DNA of 5,434 nucleotides, taken from the NCBI GenBank assembly GCA_949292445.1, contig CASEZU010000053.1, positions 1 to 5,434 on the forward strand, in the 5' to 3' direction. Under the pieces are notes generated by a model that worked only from the letters and a program-made list of their open reading frames with translations, had not been told where the DNA came from and made no database searches. A program made the position numbers and the translations under genes. Positions within the stretch are counted from its first letter, which is position 1. Each line of letters opens with the position of its first letter. Source of the stretch: an uncultured Spirochaetales bacterium (GTDB lineage: Bacteria > Spirochaetota > Spirochaetia > Sphaerochaetales > Sphaerochaetaceae). Shown here piece by piece: positions 1 through 5,131 of this stretch.

Positions 1-292
1 ACAGGCTGAGGCTGCATCAATGAGCGAGGAGAGGGTGAAGGAGCTGATATCTTCTGATTCTCCTTCGCAGAATGTCGTCAGGGATTTCGGCCCCTATGAG
101 GACAAGCCCCTGCATCTCCTCAACGGCAAATACGGAATGTATATCAAGTGGGGTGAGCGCAACTGTCCGATCCCGAAGGATGAGCGTGAAAGTGCCATGG
201 AGATGAGTGCGGAGAGGGCAAGGGAGCTGGCAGCGGCCGCTCCGGAGAAGAAGACAGCCCGTGTGCGGAAGTACAGTGCGAAAAAAGGCTGA
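1..292 (+). CDS. topA: DNA topoisomerase I, C-terminal end (5' part outside window)
   Basis: The reading frame is open from base 2 (codons at 2, 5, 8...) and ends at TGA 290-292, leaving the last 96 residues. They hold one complete TopA C-terminal repeat: fragment residues 29-60 carry FGPYEDKPL, then NGKYGMYIKWG, then NCPIPKD, followed by a helix ending ERARELAAAA. The first 16 or so residues look like the closing helix of a preceding repeat. The protein ends in a basic tail (KTARVRKYSAKKG). Type IA topoisomerase relaxes negative supercoils through a tyrosine-DNA intermediate; the catalytic core lies upstream and cannot be checked here. The C-terminal repeats bind DNA in this family. The ATG at 20 is internal, not a start. 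A likely intrinsic terminator follows 6 nt after the stop. Identification rests on the repeat pattern alone, which is quite characteristic. Confidence 0.85.
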   Translation, partial: QAEAASMSEERVKELISSDSPSQNVVRDFGPYEDKPLHLLNGKYGMYIKWGERNCPIPKDERESAMEMSAERARELAAAAPEKKTARVRKYSAKKG

Positions 293-297
293 TGTAT

Positions 298-337
298 GGG
301 GGAATGGCTGCCGGTCATTCCCCTGATCTTTCTCTTT
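298..337 (+). terminator. Probable intrinsic terminator of topA
   Basis: GGGGAATG (299-306) is the exact reverse complement of CATTCCCC (316-323). The stem extends to about 11 bp with an inner C-G pair, two flanking G-T wobbles and a 5-nt loop (309-313). A T-rich run follows at 327-337 (TCTTTCTCTTT), interrupted by C residues, so the U tract is imperfect. It lies just after the topA stop and inside the 5' extension of the longer flavodoxin reading frame, which argues that this stretch is not coding. Confidence 0.65.
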
Positions 338-340
338 GTG

Positions 341-349
341 TGCTATCAT
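341..349 (+). promoter_or_regulatory. Extended -10 promoter element of the flavodoxin-like gene
   Basis: TGCTATCAT matches an extended -10 (TGn plus TATAAT with one mismatch, TATCAT at 344-349). Counting the last T as -7 puts +1 at 356, the A of the ATG of the next gene. No good -35 hexamer is visible about 17 bp upstream (CCCTGA at 321-326), but extended -10 promoters often do without one. The site is in the right place, directly after the topA terminator. No transcript data support it. Confidence 0.5.
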
Positions 350-355
350 CGTGCC

Positions 356-859
356 ATGAGGATATCGGTACTTTGCTACAGCCTTACAGGGCACACATAT
401 GAGATGGCAGGAGAAATCGCCAGAGGAATGAGGGAAGCGGGCGCTGAGCCGCGCGTATTCAACATCCGCTGCGAGGAGGCTGACAGTGCTTTCATAGACT
501 CCTCCTCCGGTCTTGTGATAGGCACTCCCACCTATCTTGCATCCGGAGTATGGCAGATCAGGAAATGGATAGAGGAGGATTCAAAGGGGCTTTCACTGGG
601 AGGAAAGCTCGGCGGAGCATTTGCGACAGCGCATTTTGCCCAGGGCGGCCCTGATACAGCCATCATGGATATACTTGGGCAGCTTCTTGTCAAAGGGATG
701 CTGGTGTATTCTGGCGGAGGCAGTTTCGGCTTCCCCATAATCCATCACGGTCCTGTCGCGCTGGATAAGGTCGGGACTCATTATGAGGACAGCCGGGAAA
801 TGTTCCGCATATACGGAAACCGTTTCGCCTCCAAGGCAATGGAGCTTTTCGGACGCTGA
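356..859 (+). CDS. Flavodoxin / WrbA-like FMN-binding protein
   Basis: This is a 167-residue, single-domain protein of the flavodoxin fold, presumably a cytoplasmic FMN-dependent electron carrier or NAD(P)H:quinone/FMN reductase-like enzyme. Visible motifs in order: the first beta strand MRISVLCYS, then the phosphate-binding loop S-L-T-G-H-T at residues 9-14; GTPTY at 56-60, matching the flavodoxin G-[ST]-P-x-Y loop; and GAFATAHFAQGGPDTAI at 87-103, matching the region before the WrbA-type GG-x-[DE]-T helix, followed by LLVKGMLVYSGG. Length suits a short flavodoxin or WrbA relative (WrbA is usually near 200). The frame is open from ATG 296, but those 20 extra residues (GEWLPVIPLIFLFV...) precede the natural beta-1 strand and overlap a terminator, so I chose ATG 356. 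No Shine-Dalgarno precedes 356; the ATG at 296 has a weak AAAAGG upstream. The exact substrate or partner cannot be told, and no obvious redox partner lies beside it. Confidence 0.75.
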   Translation: MRISVLCYSLTGHTYEMAGEIARGMREAGAEPRVFNIRCEEADSAFIDSSSGLVIGTPTYLASGVWQIRKWIEEDSKGLSLGGKLGGAFATAHFAQGGPDTAIMDILGQLLVKGMLVYSGGGSFGFPIIHHGPVALDKVGTHYEDSREMFRIYGNRFASKAMELFGR

Positions 860-881
860 TGAGGTATGCGGGCGGGGTTAC

Positions 882-910
882 TTGCCTAAGTCCATAAAAA
901 AATGTATGCT
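882..910 (+). promoter_or_regulatory. Probable promoter of tRNA-Arg
   Basis: TTGCCT (882-887, 4 of 6 to TTGACA) and TATGCT (905-910, 4 of 6 to TATAAT) are separated by 17 bp. They predict a start near 917, about 8 nt before the mature tRNA 5' end. The position is right for a short 5' leader removed by RNase P. The hexamers are mediocre, so the call rests partly on spacing and placement. Confidence 0.45.
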
Positions 911-924
911 GTCCGACAGCGATT

Positions 925-998
925 GATCCTGTAGCTCAGCTGGATAGAGCGTCCGCCTCCTAAGCGGAAGGTCAGCAGTTCGAATCTGCTCAGGATCA
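925..998 (+). tRNA. tRNA-Arg, anticodon CCU (reads AGG)
   Basis: A full cloverleaf folds by eye. The acceptor stem is GATCCTG (925-931) with CAGGATC (991-997), all 7 bp paired. The D stem is GCTC (934-937) with GAGC (947-950) and loop AGCTGGATA. The anticodon stem is TCCGC (952-956) with GCGGA (964-968), loop CTCCTAA with anticodon CCT at 959-961. The variable region is AGGTC, and the T stem is AGCAG (974-978) with CTGCT (986-990) around TTCGAAT. The discriminator is A998. The following bases are CA-A, so the CCA tail is not encoded and must be added by tRNA nucleotidyltransferase. By my reading, AGG is a common arginine codon in the neighbouring genes (for example 5 of 13 Arg codons in livG), so this tRNA probably serves frequent codons. 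Confidence 0.97.
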
Positions 999-999
999 C

Positions 1000-1032
1000 A
1001 AGAGGAATGGTCAATGCCGTTCCTCTTTTTTT
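1000..1032 (+). terminator. Intrinsic terminator after tRNA-Arg
   Basis: AAGAGGAATGG (1000-1010) pairs with CCGTTCCTCTT (1017-1027) over 11 bp with one T-G wobble, around the 6-nt loop TCAATG. Five T residues follow directly (1028-1032). This is a textbook stem-loop plus U tract that insulates the tRNA unit from the liv operon. The 5' arm begins only 2 nt after the tRNA discriminator base, leaving a very short 3' trailer before the hairpin. Confidence 0.9.
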
Positions 1033-1081
1033 GTTCTCTCAAAGCGAAAAATCCCCGTGATTGTGATCAGTAATTCCTTAT

Positions 1082-1110
1082 CTGACAGCGAGAAATGAAA
1101 CTCATATAAA
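1082..1110 (+). promoter_or_regulatory. Candidate upstream promoter of the liv operon (P1)
   Basis: CTGACA (1082-1087, 5 of 6 to TTGACA) and TATAAA (1105-1110, 5 of 6 to TATAAT) are separated by exactly 17 bp. This is the best sigma-70-type match in the intergenic region. It predicts a start near 1117 and a 5' leader of about 92 nt before livK. The inverted repeat at 1133-1155 would then lie in the early transcribed region. Confidence 0.6.
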
Positions 1111-1132
1111 ATCATTGCCTGATTAGTGGTGT

Positions 1133-1155
1133 TTGCATATTGTATGATTATGCAA
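1133..1155. promoter_or_regulatory. Inverted repeat, possible operator upstream of livK
   Basis: TTGCATA (1133-1139) and TATGCAA (1149-1155) are perfect 7-bp inverted arms around the 9-bp AT-rich spacer TTGTATGAT. The spacing suits a dimeric regulator. The element lies just downstream of P1 and overlaps the -35 of the weaker P2 promoter, so binding could block either. I do not recognise it as the site of a particular regulator; it does not clearly match CodY, Lrp, ArgR or TnrA patterns as I know them. As RNA it would be only a weak 7-bp hairpin. Confidence 0.45.
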
Positions 1156-1168
1156 TTTGCTGTATATA
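1140..1168 (+). promoter_or_regulatory. Candidate downstream promoter of the liv operon (P2)
   Basis: TTGTAT (1140-1145) and TATATA (1163-1168) are separated by 17 bp and predict a start near 1175. The match is weaker than P1, and in AT-rich DNA such pairs arise by chance. Its -35 lies inside the inverted repeat at 1133-1155. TATAGT at 1165-1170 is an overlapping alternative -10. Confidence 0.35.
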
Positions 1169-1208
1169 GTATCTTAACTTTTTCCTTGTTCACATCAGGA
1201 GGTGGAAT

Positions 1209-2393
1209 ATGAGAAAAGCTATAGCTCTTCTGCTTGTTGCATTCGTATGTCTTGCGGGTGTGGCTGCAGGCGGCTCGGGTGAGAGCTCGGGCGATACATA
1301 TAAGATCGGTTTTATCGGACCTCTCACAGGCGATAACGCTAACTATGGAATCAGATGCTCCAACGCTGCACGCCTTGCGATCGATGAGATCAACGCTGAC
1401 GGCGGTGTGGACGGCAAGATGCTCGAGCTGATCGCAGAGGACAGCGAGGGAACAGTCGACAAGGCGCTCGCTGCTTATGAGAAGCTCGCATACATGGACA
1501 ATGTCTGCGCCATCATCGGACCTGTATTCACATCACCGGCTCTCGCTGTCGCCCAGCGCTGCCAGGAGGATGGAATCGTGATGATCTCGCCGTCCGCTAC
1601 TCACAAGGATGTCACGGCTCAGCCGGCGACAAATCCTGAGGGACTCAACTACGTCTTCAGGACAGTTCCTTCCGATGCTCTCCAGTCAGAGGTAGCAGGC
1701 CATTACTTCTATGAGATCCTTGGATACAGGAAGCTCGCATCTCTTTATGCAATGAACGATTACAGCCAGGGCCTCGCTCTTGGAATGAAGGAGACTTTCG
1801 AGGGTCTCGGAGGAGAGGTCGTTGCTGAGGAGACATGCATGGTCGGAGACAAGGACTTCAGGACTCAGCTCACACAGATCAAGGCTGCTTCTCCTGAGGC
1901 TGTCTATATCCCCAACTATACAGTAGAGGATGCACAGATTCTTGAGCAGGCATCCCAGCTCGGTCTCAACGTTCCGTTCCTTTCCAGCGACGGATTCTCG
2001 GATCCTGAGATCTACAATCTCGCTCCGGATTTCACGGACGGCGTGATCTATGTCGGACCTGCACAGGCTGAGGCTTCCACAATCCTCGCGGATTTCCAGG
2101 TTGCTTACGCTGCGGCATACAACGGAGATGCTCCTGACTCATTCGCGACCAACAGTTATGACGCAACATACATCATCGCCGGCGCTCTCGACAGAGCTGA
2201 TTCCGGAGACCGCATGGCAGTGCGCAATGAAGTCGCTGCCACAAAGGATTTCCAGGGTGCGAACGGTACAATGAATTTCGCAGCCAACGGTGATCTCGTT
2301 GCCAGCCAGGGCGTATATGAGGTTGAGGGAACGACCCCTGTATACGTCGGTGCATTCCAGGTTGTTGACGGCCACATCGTACAGGTTGACTGA
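1209..2393 (+). CDS. livK: Branched-chain amino acid ABC importer, substrate-binding protein
   Basis: A 394-residue exported solute-binding protein of the type 1 periplasmic fold (LivJ/LivK, Peripla_BP_6 family), which captures amino acid and delivers it to LivHM. Residues 1-20 are a Sec signal peptide: MRK, a hydrophobic core (AIALLLVAFVCLAGV), then VAA before GG, a good signal peptidase I site. The one cysteine here (C14, context AFVC-L) is not a lipobox, so a soluble periplasmic protein is expected. The mature part starts with the typical YKIGFIGPLTGDNANYG (31-47). Likely ligand-contact segments are GPVFTSPA (104-111), SPSAT (127-131), NDYSQG (183-188) and SSDGFSDPE (259-267). Length is normal for the family. 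The start is certain: AGGAGG at 1197-1202 lies 6 nt before the ATG. Leu/Ile/Val is the default ligand guess; other amino acids or amides cannot be excluded. An 85-nt gap with a strong hairpin separates it from livH. Confidence 0.9.
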   Translation: MRKAIALLLVAFVCLAGVAAGGSGESSGDTYKIGFIGPLTGDNANYGIRCSNAARLAIDEINADGGVDGKMLELIAEDSEGTVDKALAAYEKLAYMDNVCAIIGPVFTSPALAVAQRCQEDGIVMISPSATHKDVTAQPATNPEGLNYVFRTVPSDALQSEVAGHYFYEILGYRKLASLYAMNDYSQGLALGMKETFEGLGGEVVAEETCMVGDKDFRTQLTQIKAASPEAVYIPNYTVEDAQILEQASQLGLNVPFLSSDGFSDPEIYNLAPDFTDGVIYVGPAQAEASTILADFQVAYAAAYNGDAPDSFATNSYDATYIIAGALDRADSGDRMAVRNEVAATKDFQGANGTMNFAANGDLVASQGVYEVEGTTPVYVGAFQVVDGHIVQVD

Positions 2394-2411
2394 TTCAGCC
2401 GAATAAAGGAC

Positions 2412-2456
2412 AGTAAGCTGTCGGGAGGCTTCGGCTTTCCGGCAGTTTGCTTGTTT
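2412..2456 (+). promoter_or_regulatory. Strong cUUCGg hairpin between livK and livH (attenuator or mRNA stabiliser)
   Basis: Bases 2412-2429 pair with 2434-2451 over 18 uninterrupted base pairs (five of them G-U wobbles) around loop TTCG at 2430-2433, closed by C-G: the very stable cUUCGg tetraloop. What follows, TGTTTAAGC, is a poor U tract, so termination would be partial at best. The wobbles pair only in the + strand transcript, which shows the direction. By analogy with hairpins after binding-protein genes in other ABC operons, it probably protects the livK message from 3' decay or lowers read-through into the permease genes. Confidence 0.75.
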
Positions 2457-2478
2457 AAGCATATTTCCGGAGGAGGAA

Positions 2479-3405
2479 GTGGGTACATTAACACTCTATA
2501 TGCAGTACATCGTGAACGGTCTGACGCTCGGTGCGATCTATTCGCTTATCGCTCTCGGCTATACGATGGTGTACGGCATCCTCAAGTTCATCAACTTCGC
2601 TCATGGCGATATTCTCATGGTTGGAGCCTTCATAGGCCTCCTTATATACAACGCTCTGACGGGCGGTGAGGCCGCTGATCCCGGTGCCTGGACGCTGGCT
2701 GCGTTCTTCATCGCGATGATTGCCAGCATGGTCTGCTGCGCCCTGCTCGGAATGGCCATCGAGCGTATTGCCTACAAGCCGCTCAGGAACGCGAACAGGC
2801 TCGCTCCGCTTCTCTCTGCTATCGGCGTTTCCTTCATTCTCTCGAATGGTGCTGCCTGGATCTTCGGCACGCAGTCGCGCCGTTTCCCGTATCCATTTGA
2901 GAACGAACCCATACACATCGGTTCGATCACAGTCACTCCGCATCAGATAGTAATTGTCGCGGTCTCCGTCATAATGATGATCCTTCTTACCTCATTTGTA
3001 AGCAGGACGAGAATGGGCAAGGCCATGAGGGCTGCTTCCCTTGATCAGCCTACGAGCATGCTCATGGGCATCAATGTGAACAGGGTCATCTCGCTTACAT
3101 TCGCGATAGGCAGCGCACTTGCCGCAGTAGGCGGCATCCTCGCCTCATTTGATTTCCGTGTCTATCCCTCGATGGGTACAATGACAGGACTCAAGGCGTT
3201 TGTCGCAGCTGTCATCGGTGGAATCGGAAATATTCAGGGTGCCATGATCGGCGGTGTTCTTCTCGGAATACTCGAAGCCGTAGGCGCTCCTCTACTGCAT
3301 ATCCCGAACGGCATGAGGGACACGGTCGCCTTTGCTGTTCTCATCATCGTCCTTCTGGTCAAACCGGACGGCATTCTCGGAAAGAACGAGAGGGAGAAGG
3401 TCTGA
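2479..3405 (+). CDS. livH: Branched-chain amino acid ABC importer, permease LivH
   Basis: A 308-residue inner-membrane permease of the LivH family, one of two that form the channel with LivM. It opens with the family pattern LYMQYIVNGLTLGAIYSLIALGYTMVYGILKFINFAHGDILMVGAF (residues 6-51). About eight hydrophobic segments follow. The cytoplasmic ATPase-contact loop is at about 178-203 (RMGKAMRAASLDQPTSMLMGINVNRV), then GSALAAVGGILASF, and GLKAFVAAVIGGIGNIQGAMIGG (237-259) near the end, all typical. The start is taken as GTG 2479, with purine-rich GGAGGAGG at 2469-2476; the spacing is tight (5 nt from GGAGG at 2469-2473). ATG 2500 (residue 8) is possible but lies 23 nt from that site. The gene ends TGA, one base before livM. 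Family assignment is secure; the start is less so. Confidence 0.92.
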   Translation: MGTLTLYMQYIVNGLTLGAIYSLIALGYTMVYGILKFINFAHGDILMVGAFIGLLIYNALTGGEAADPGAWTLAAFFIAMIASMVCCALLGMAIERIAYKPLRNANRLAPLLSAIGVSFILSNGAAWIFGTQSRRFPYPFENEPIHIGSITVTPHQIVIVAVSVIMMILLTSFVSRTRMGKAMRAASLDQPTSMLMGINVNRVISLTFAIGSALAAVGGILASFDFRVYPSMGTMTGLKAFVAAVIGGIGNIQGAMIGGVLLGILEAVGAPLLHIPNGMRDTVAFAVLIIVLLVKPDGILGKNEREKV

Positions 3406-3406
3406 T

Positions 3407-4351
3407 ATGCTTAATTTCTTCCAGCTCATCCTGATCTACGCGGGAATCTATGCCATCATGGCCATCGGTCAGAACTGCATCACCGGCTATACCGGAATGC
3501 TCTCGCTCTGCCATGCAGGCTTCTTCTGCATCGGAAGCTATGCCACAGCCATAGTCTGCAAGACATTCGGCCTTTCCTTCTGGCTTTCGCTCCCAGTCGC
3601 TGCTGTTGCGGCAGGCCTCATCGGGCTTCTGATCGGTGTCCCGACGCTGCGCCTCAAGGGCGATTACCTCTGTATCGCGACTCTCGGCCTGGGAGAGATC
3701 ATCAGGAACGTCGCGACGAATCTCAATCCTGTCGGATACAACAGCATTCCGCGCGCATCCCTTTTCGGCTATCAGTTCGCCTCCCGCAACAAGGTCGCGT
3801 TCATTCTCCTCATCTGGGCGTTCGTGCTCATCTTCTACATTCTCTTCCAGCAGCTTGCTCACAGCCGTCTCGGAAGGGCAATGATCGCTGTGCGCGAGGA
3901 TGAGGTCGCTGCCCAGTCCAATGGCATCAATGTAACGAAGTACAAGATAAGCTCGTTCGTTCTCGGTGCTGCCGTCGGCGGCATCGCAGGCTGCCTGCAG
4001 ACTGCATACACGCTCACGGTCCAGCCGGGTTCCTACACCTTCATGGTCTCCGTCATGGTTCTCTGTACGGTCGTTCTCGGAGGAATGGGAAATGCCAAGG
4101 CTGTAATACTCGGAGCTTTCATCATCCAGTTCATTTCCTATCTGCCGCAGCTTACAGGACTGACCAATGTCATTCCGGCACAGGCTAAGCAGATCATTTA
4201 CGGCCTTCTGCTTGTCGTCATGATGCTCTGCCGTCCGCAGGGTATCCTCGGACGTGATAAGTTCCGCTATGGCGATCCCAGGACAAGACTGGAGAAGCTC
4301 CATGATTTCTTCGTGCGTCCGGGAAAGAAAGCGAAGGGAGGTGAGGCATGA
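3407..4351 (+). CDS. livM: Branched-chain amino acid ABC importer, permease LivM
   Basis: A 314-residue polytopic inner-membrane permease pairing with LivH. Key LivM features: GYTGMLSLCHAGFFCIGSYATA (27-48; the usual glycine after SL is cysteine here), GVPTLRLKGDYLCIATLGLGEIIRNVATNL (77-106), the ATPase-contact loop SRLGRAMIAVREDEVAAQSNGINVTKYK (153-180), then GGIAG, VMVLCTVVLGGMGN (216-229), and the closing RPQGILGRDKFRYG. It ends in a basic, charged tail (RPGKKAKGGEA). The frame is open from 3332, inside livH, but I chose ATG 3407. That start follows the livH stop by one base (TGA-T-ATG), has a purine-rich AGGGAGAAGG at 3391-3400 upstream, and begins with the membrane segment LNFFQLILIYAGIYAIMAIG expected of the family. 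The stop overlaps the livG start. Confidence 0.93.
   Translation: MLNFFQLILIYAGIYAIMAIGQNCITGYTGMLSLCHAGFFCIGSYATAIVCKTFGLSFWLSLPVAAVAAGLIGLLIGVPTLRLKGDYLCIATLGLGEIIRNVATNLNPVGYNSIPRASLFGYQFASRNKVAFILLIWAFVLIFYILFQQLAHSRLGRAMIAVREDEVAAQSNGINVTKYKISSFVLGAAVGGIAGCLQTAYTLTVQPGSYTFMVSVMVLCTVVLGGMGNAKAVILGAFIIQFISYLPQLTGLTNVIPAQAKQIIYGLLLVVMMLCRPQGILGRDKFRYGDPRTRLEKLHDFFVRPGKKAKGGEA
4337..4343 (+). promoter_or_regulatory. Shine-Dalgarno of livG inside the livM 3' end
   Basis: GGAGGTG at 4337-4343, 4-6 nt before the livG ATG at 4348, is a near-perfect anti-16S match lying within the last codons of livM. With the ATGA overlap of the two genes it fixes the livG start and suggests translational coupling. 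Confidence 0.8.
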
Positions 4352-5130
4352 GACTTCTTGAAACTGAACACCTCACCAGGGAGTTCGGCGGTGTCATCGC
4401 CGTCAATGATGTGGATTTCCATGTTGAGAAAGGACTGGTCACGGGACTCATCGGCCCCAATGGCGCCGGCAAGACGACGCTTTTCAACCAGATAACAGGT
4501 GTCGACAAGCCGACAAGCGGAAAGATCATCTTCGACGGCAAGGAGATCACTGGTCTTCCTGCATGGAAGATCAGCCGTATGGGAATTGCCAGGACGTTCC
4601 AGAACATAAGGCTCTACAAGGAGCTCACGGTCGTGGAGAACGTCATGATGGGGCTGCATTTCAAAGTCGGCTCCGATCCGTTCCACGGGCGTTTCGCCCA
4701 GGCTGTGAAGAGCTATATCTTCGCGTCTCGCGAGAACAGAGAAGTCTACCGCAAGGCTATGGAATGGCTTTCATTCTTTGAGATGGAAGGCCATGCACAG
4801 GATTTCGCCGGCAGCCTGCCATATGGCAAGCAGAGGGAGCTTGAGATCGCGCGTGCGCTTGCCGCTGATCCGAAACTCCTGTTCCTCGATGAGCCTGCCG
4901 CCGGCATGAATCCTGCAGAGACTGCGCATCTCATGTCCGTCGTGGATAAGATCCGGGGTCTTGGCGTCACGGTCGTTCTCATCGAGCATGACATGAAGCT
5001 CGTCATGAATATCTGCGACAACATCACCGTGCTCAATTTCGGCATGAAGATCGCAGAGGGCACGCCGAACGAGATCAAGCATGACAAGGGTGTCATCGAG
5101 GCCTACCTTGGCAGGGAAGAGGAGGAGTGA
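4348..5130 (+). CDS. livG: Branched-chain amino acid ABC importer, ATPase LivG
   Basis: A 260-residue cytoplasmic ABC ATPase that powers transport with LivF. All nucleotide-binding motifs are present: Walker A GPNGAGKTT (36-44), Q-loop TFQN with Q85, signature in the LivG-style form LPYGKQRELEIARAL (157-171; a proline replaces the usual S of LSGGQ, as often in this subfamily), Walker B LLFLDEP (177-183) with catalytic E182, and switch histidine H214 in LIEHDM. The LivG-specific AAGMNPAET (184-192) and RTFQNIRLYKELTVVENVM (82-100) separate it from LivF. Length is normal (about 255). The start ATG overlaps the livM stop (ATGA). The protein ends in four glutamates whose codons also supply the livF ribosome-binding site. 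Confidence 0.95.
   Translation: MRLLETEHLTREFGGVIAVNDVDFHVEKGLVTGLIGPNGAGKTTLFNQITGVDKPTSGKIIFDGKEITGLPAWKISRMGIARTFQNIRLYKELTVVENVMMGLHFKVGSDPFHGRFAQAVKSYIFASRENREVYRKAMEWLSFFEMEGHAQDFAGSLPYGKQRELEIARALAADPKLLFLDEPAAGMNPAETAHLMSVVDKIRGLGVTVVLIEHDMKLVMNICDNITVLNFGMKIAEGTPNEIKHDKGVIEAYLGREEEE
5121..5127 (+). promoter_or_regulatory. Shine-Dalgarno of livF inside livG glutamate codons
   Basis: GGAGGAG at 5121-5127 lies in the GAG GAG GAG codons that end livG; GGAGG (5121-5125) is 6 nt before the livF ATG at 5132. The stop and start are arranged TGA-T-ATG, so ribosomes finishing livG can readily restart. Confidence 0.75.
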
Positions 5131-5131
5131 T

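Noticed and set aside
17..394. 125-codon minus-strand open frame opposite topA and the flavodoxin start
   Set aside because: It covers the topA tail, the terminator and a promoter, and shows no family features.
909..919. CTGT-CCG-ACAG mini-palindrome just upstream of the tRNA
   Set aside because: A 4-bp stem with a 3-nt loop overlapping the predicted -10 and start site is too short to support as an operator or hairpin.
1062..1069. TGTGATCA resembling half of a CRP/FNR-type site
   Set aside because: Only the TGATCA core is symmetric; there is no matching second half at the proper spacing, so chance is the better explanation.
2451..2669. 72-codon + strand frame overlapping the livH start
   Set aside because: It is out of frame with livH, which has strong family identity from its first residues, and it has no ribosome-binding site of its own.
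3359..4303. 314-codon open frame on the minus strand opposite livH/livM, the same length as LivM
   Set aside because: Its product is a highly charged, low-complexity Glu/Asp/Arg sequence without a fold, as expected from reading CTC/ATC/TTC-rich membrane codons backwards. LivM on the + strand is certain, and the equal length is coincidence.
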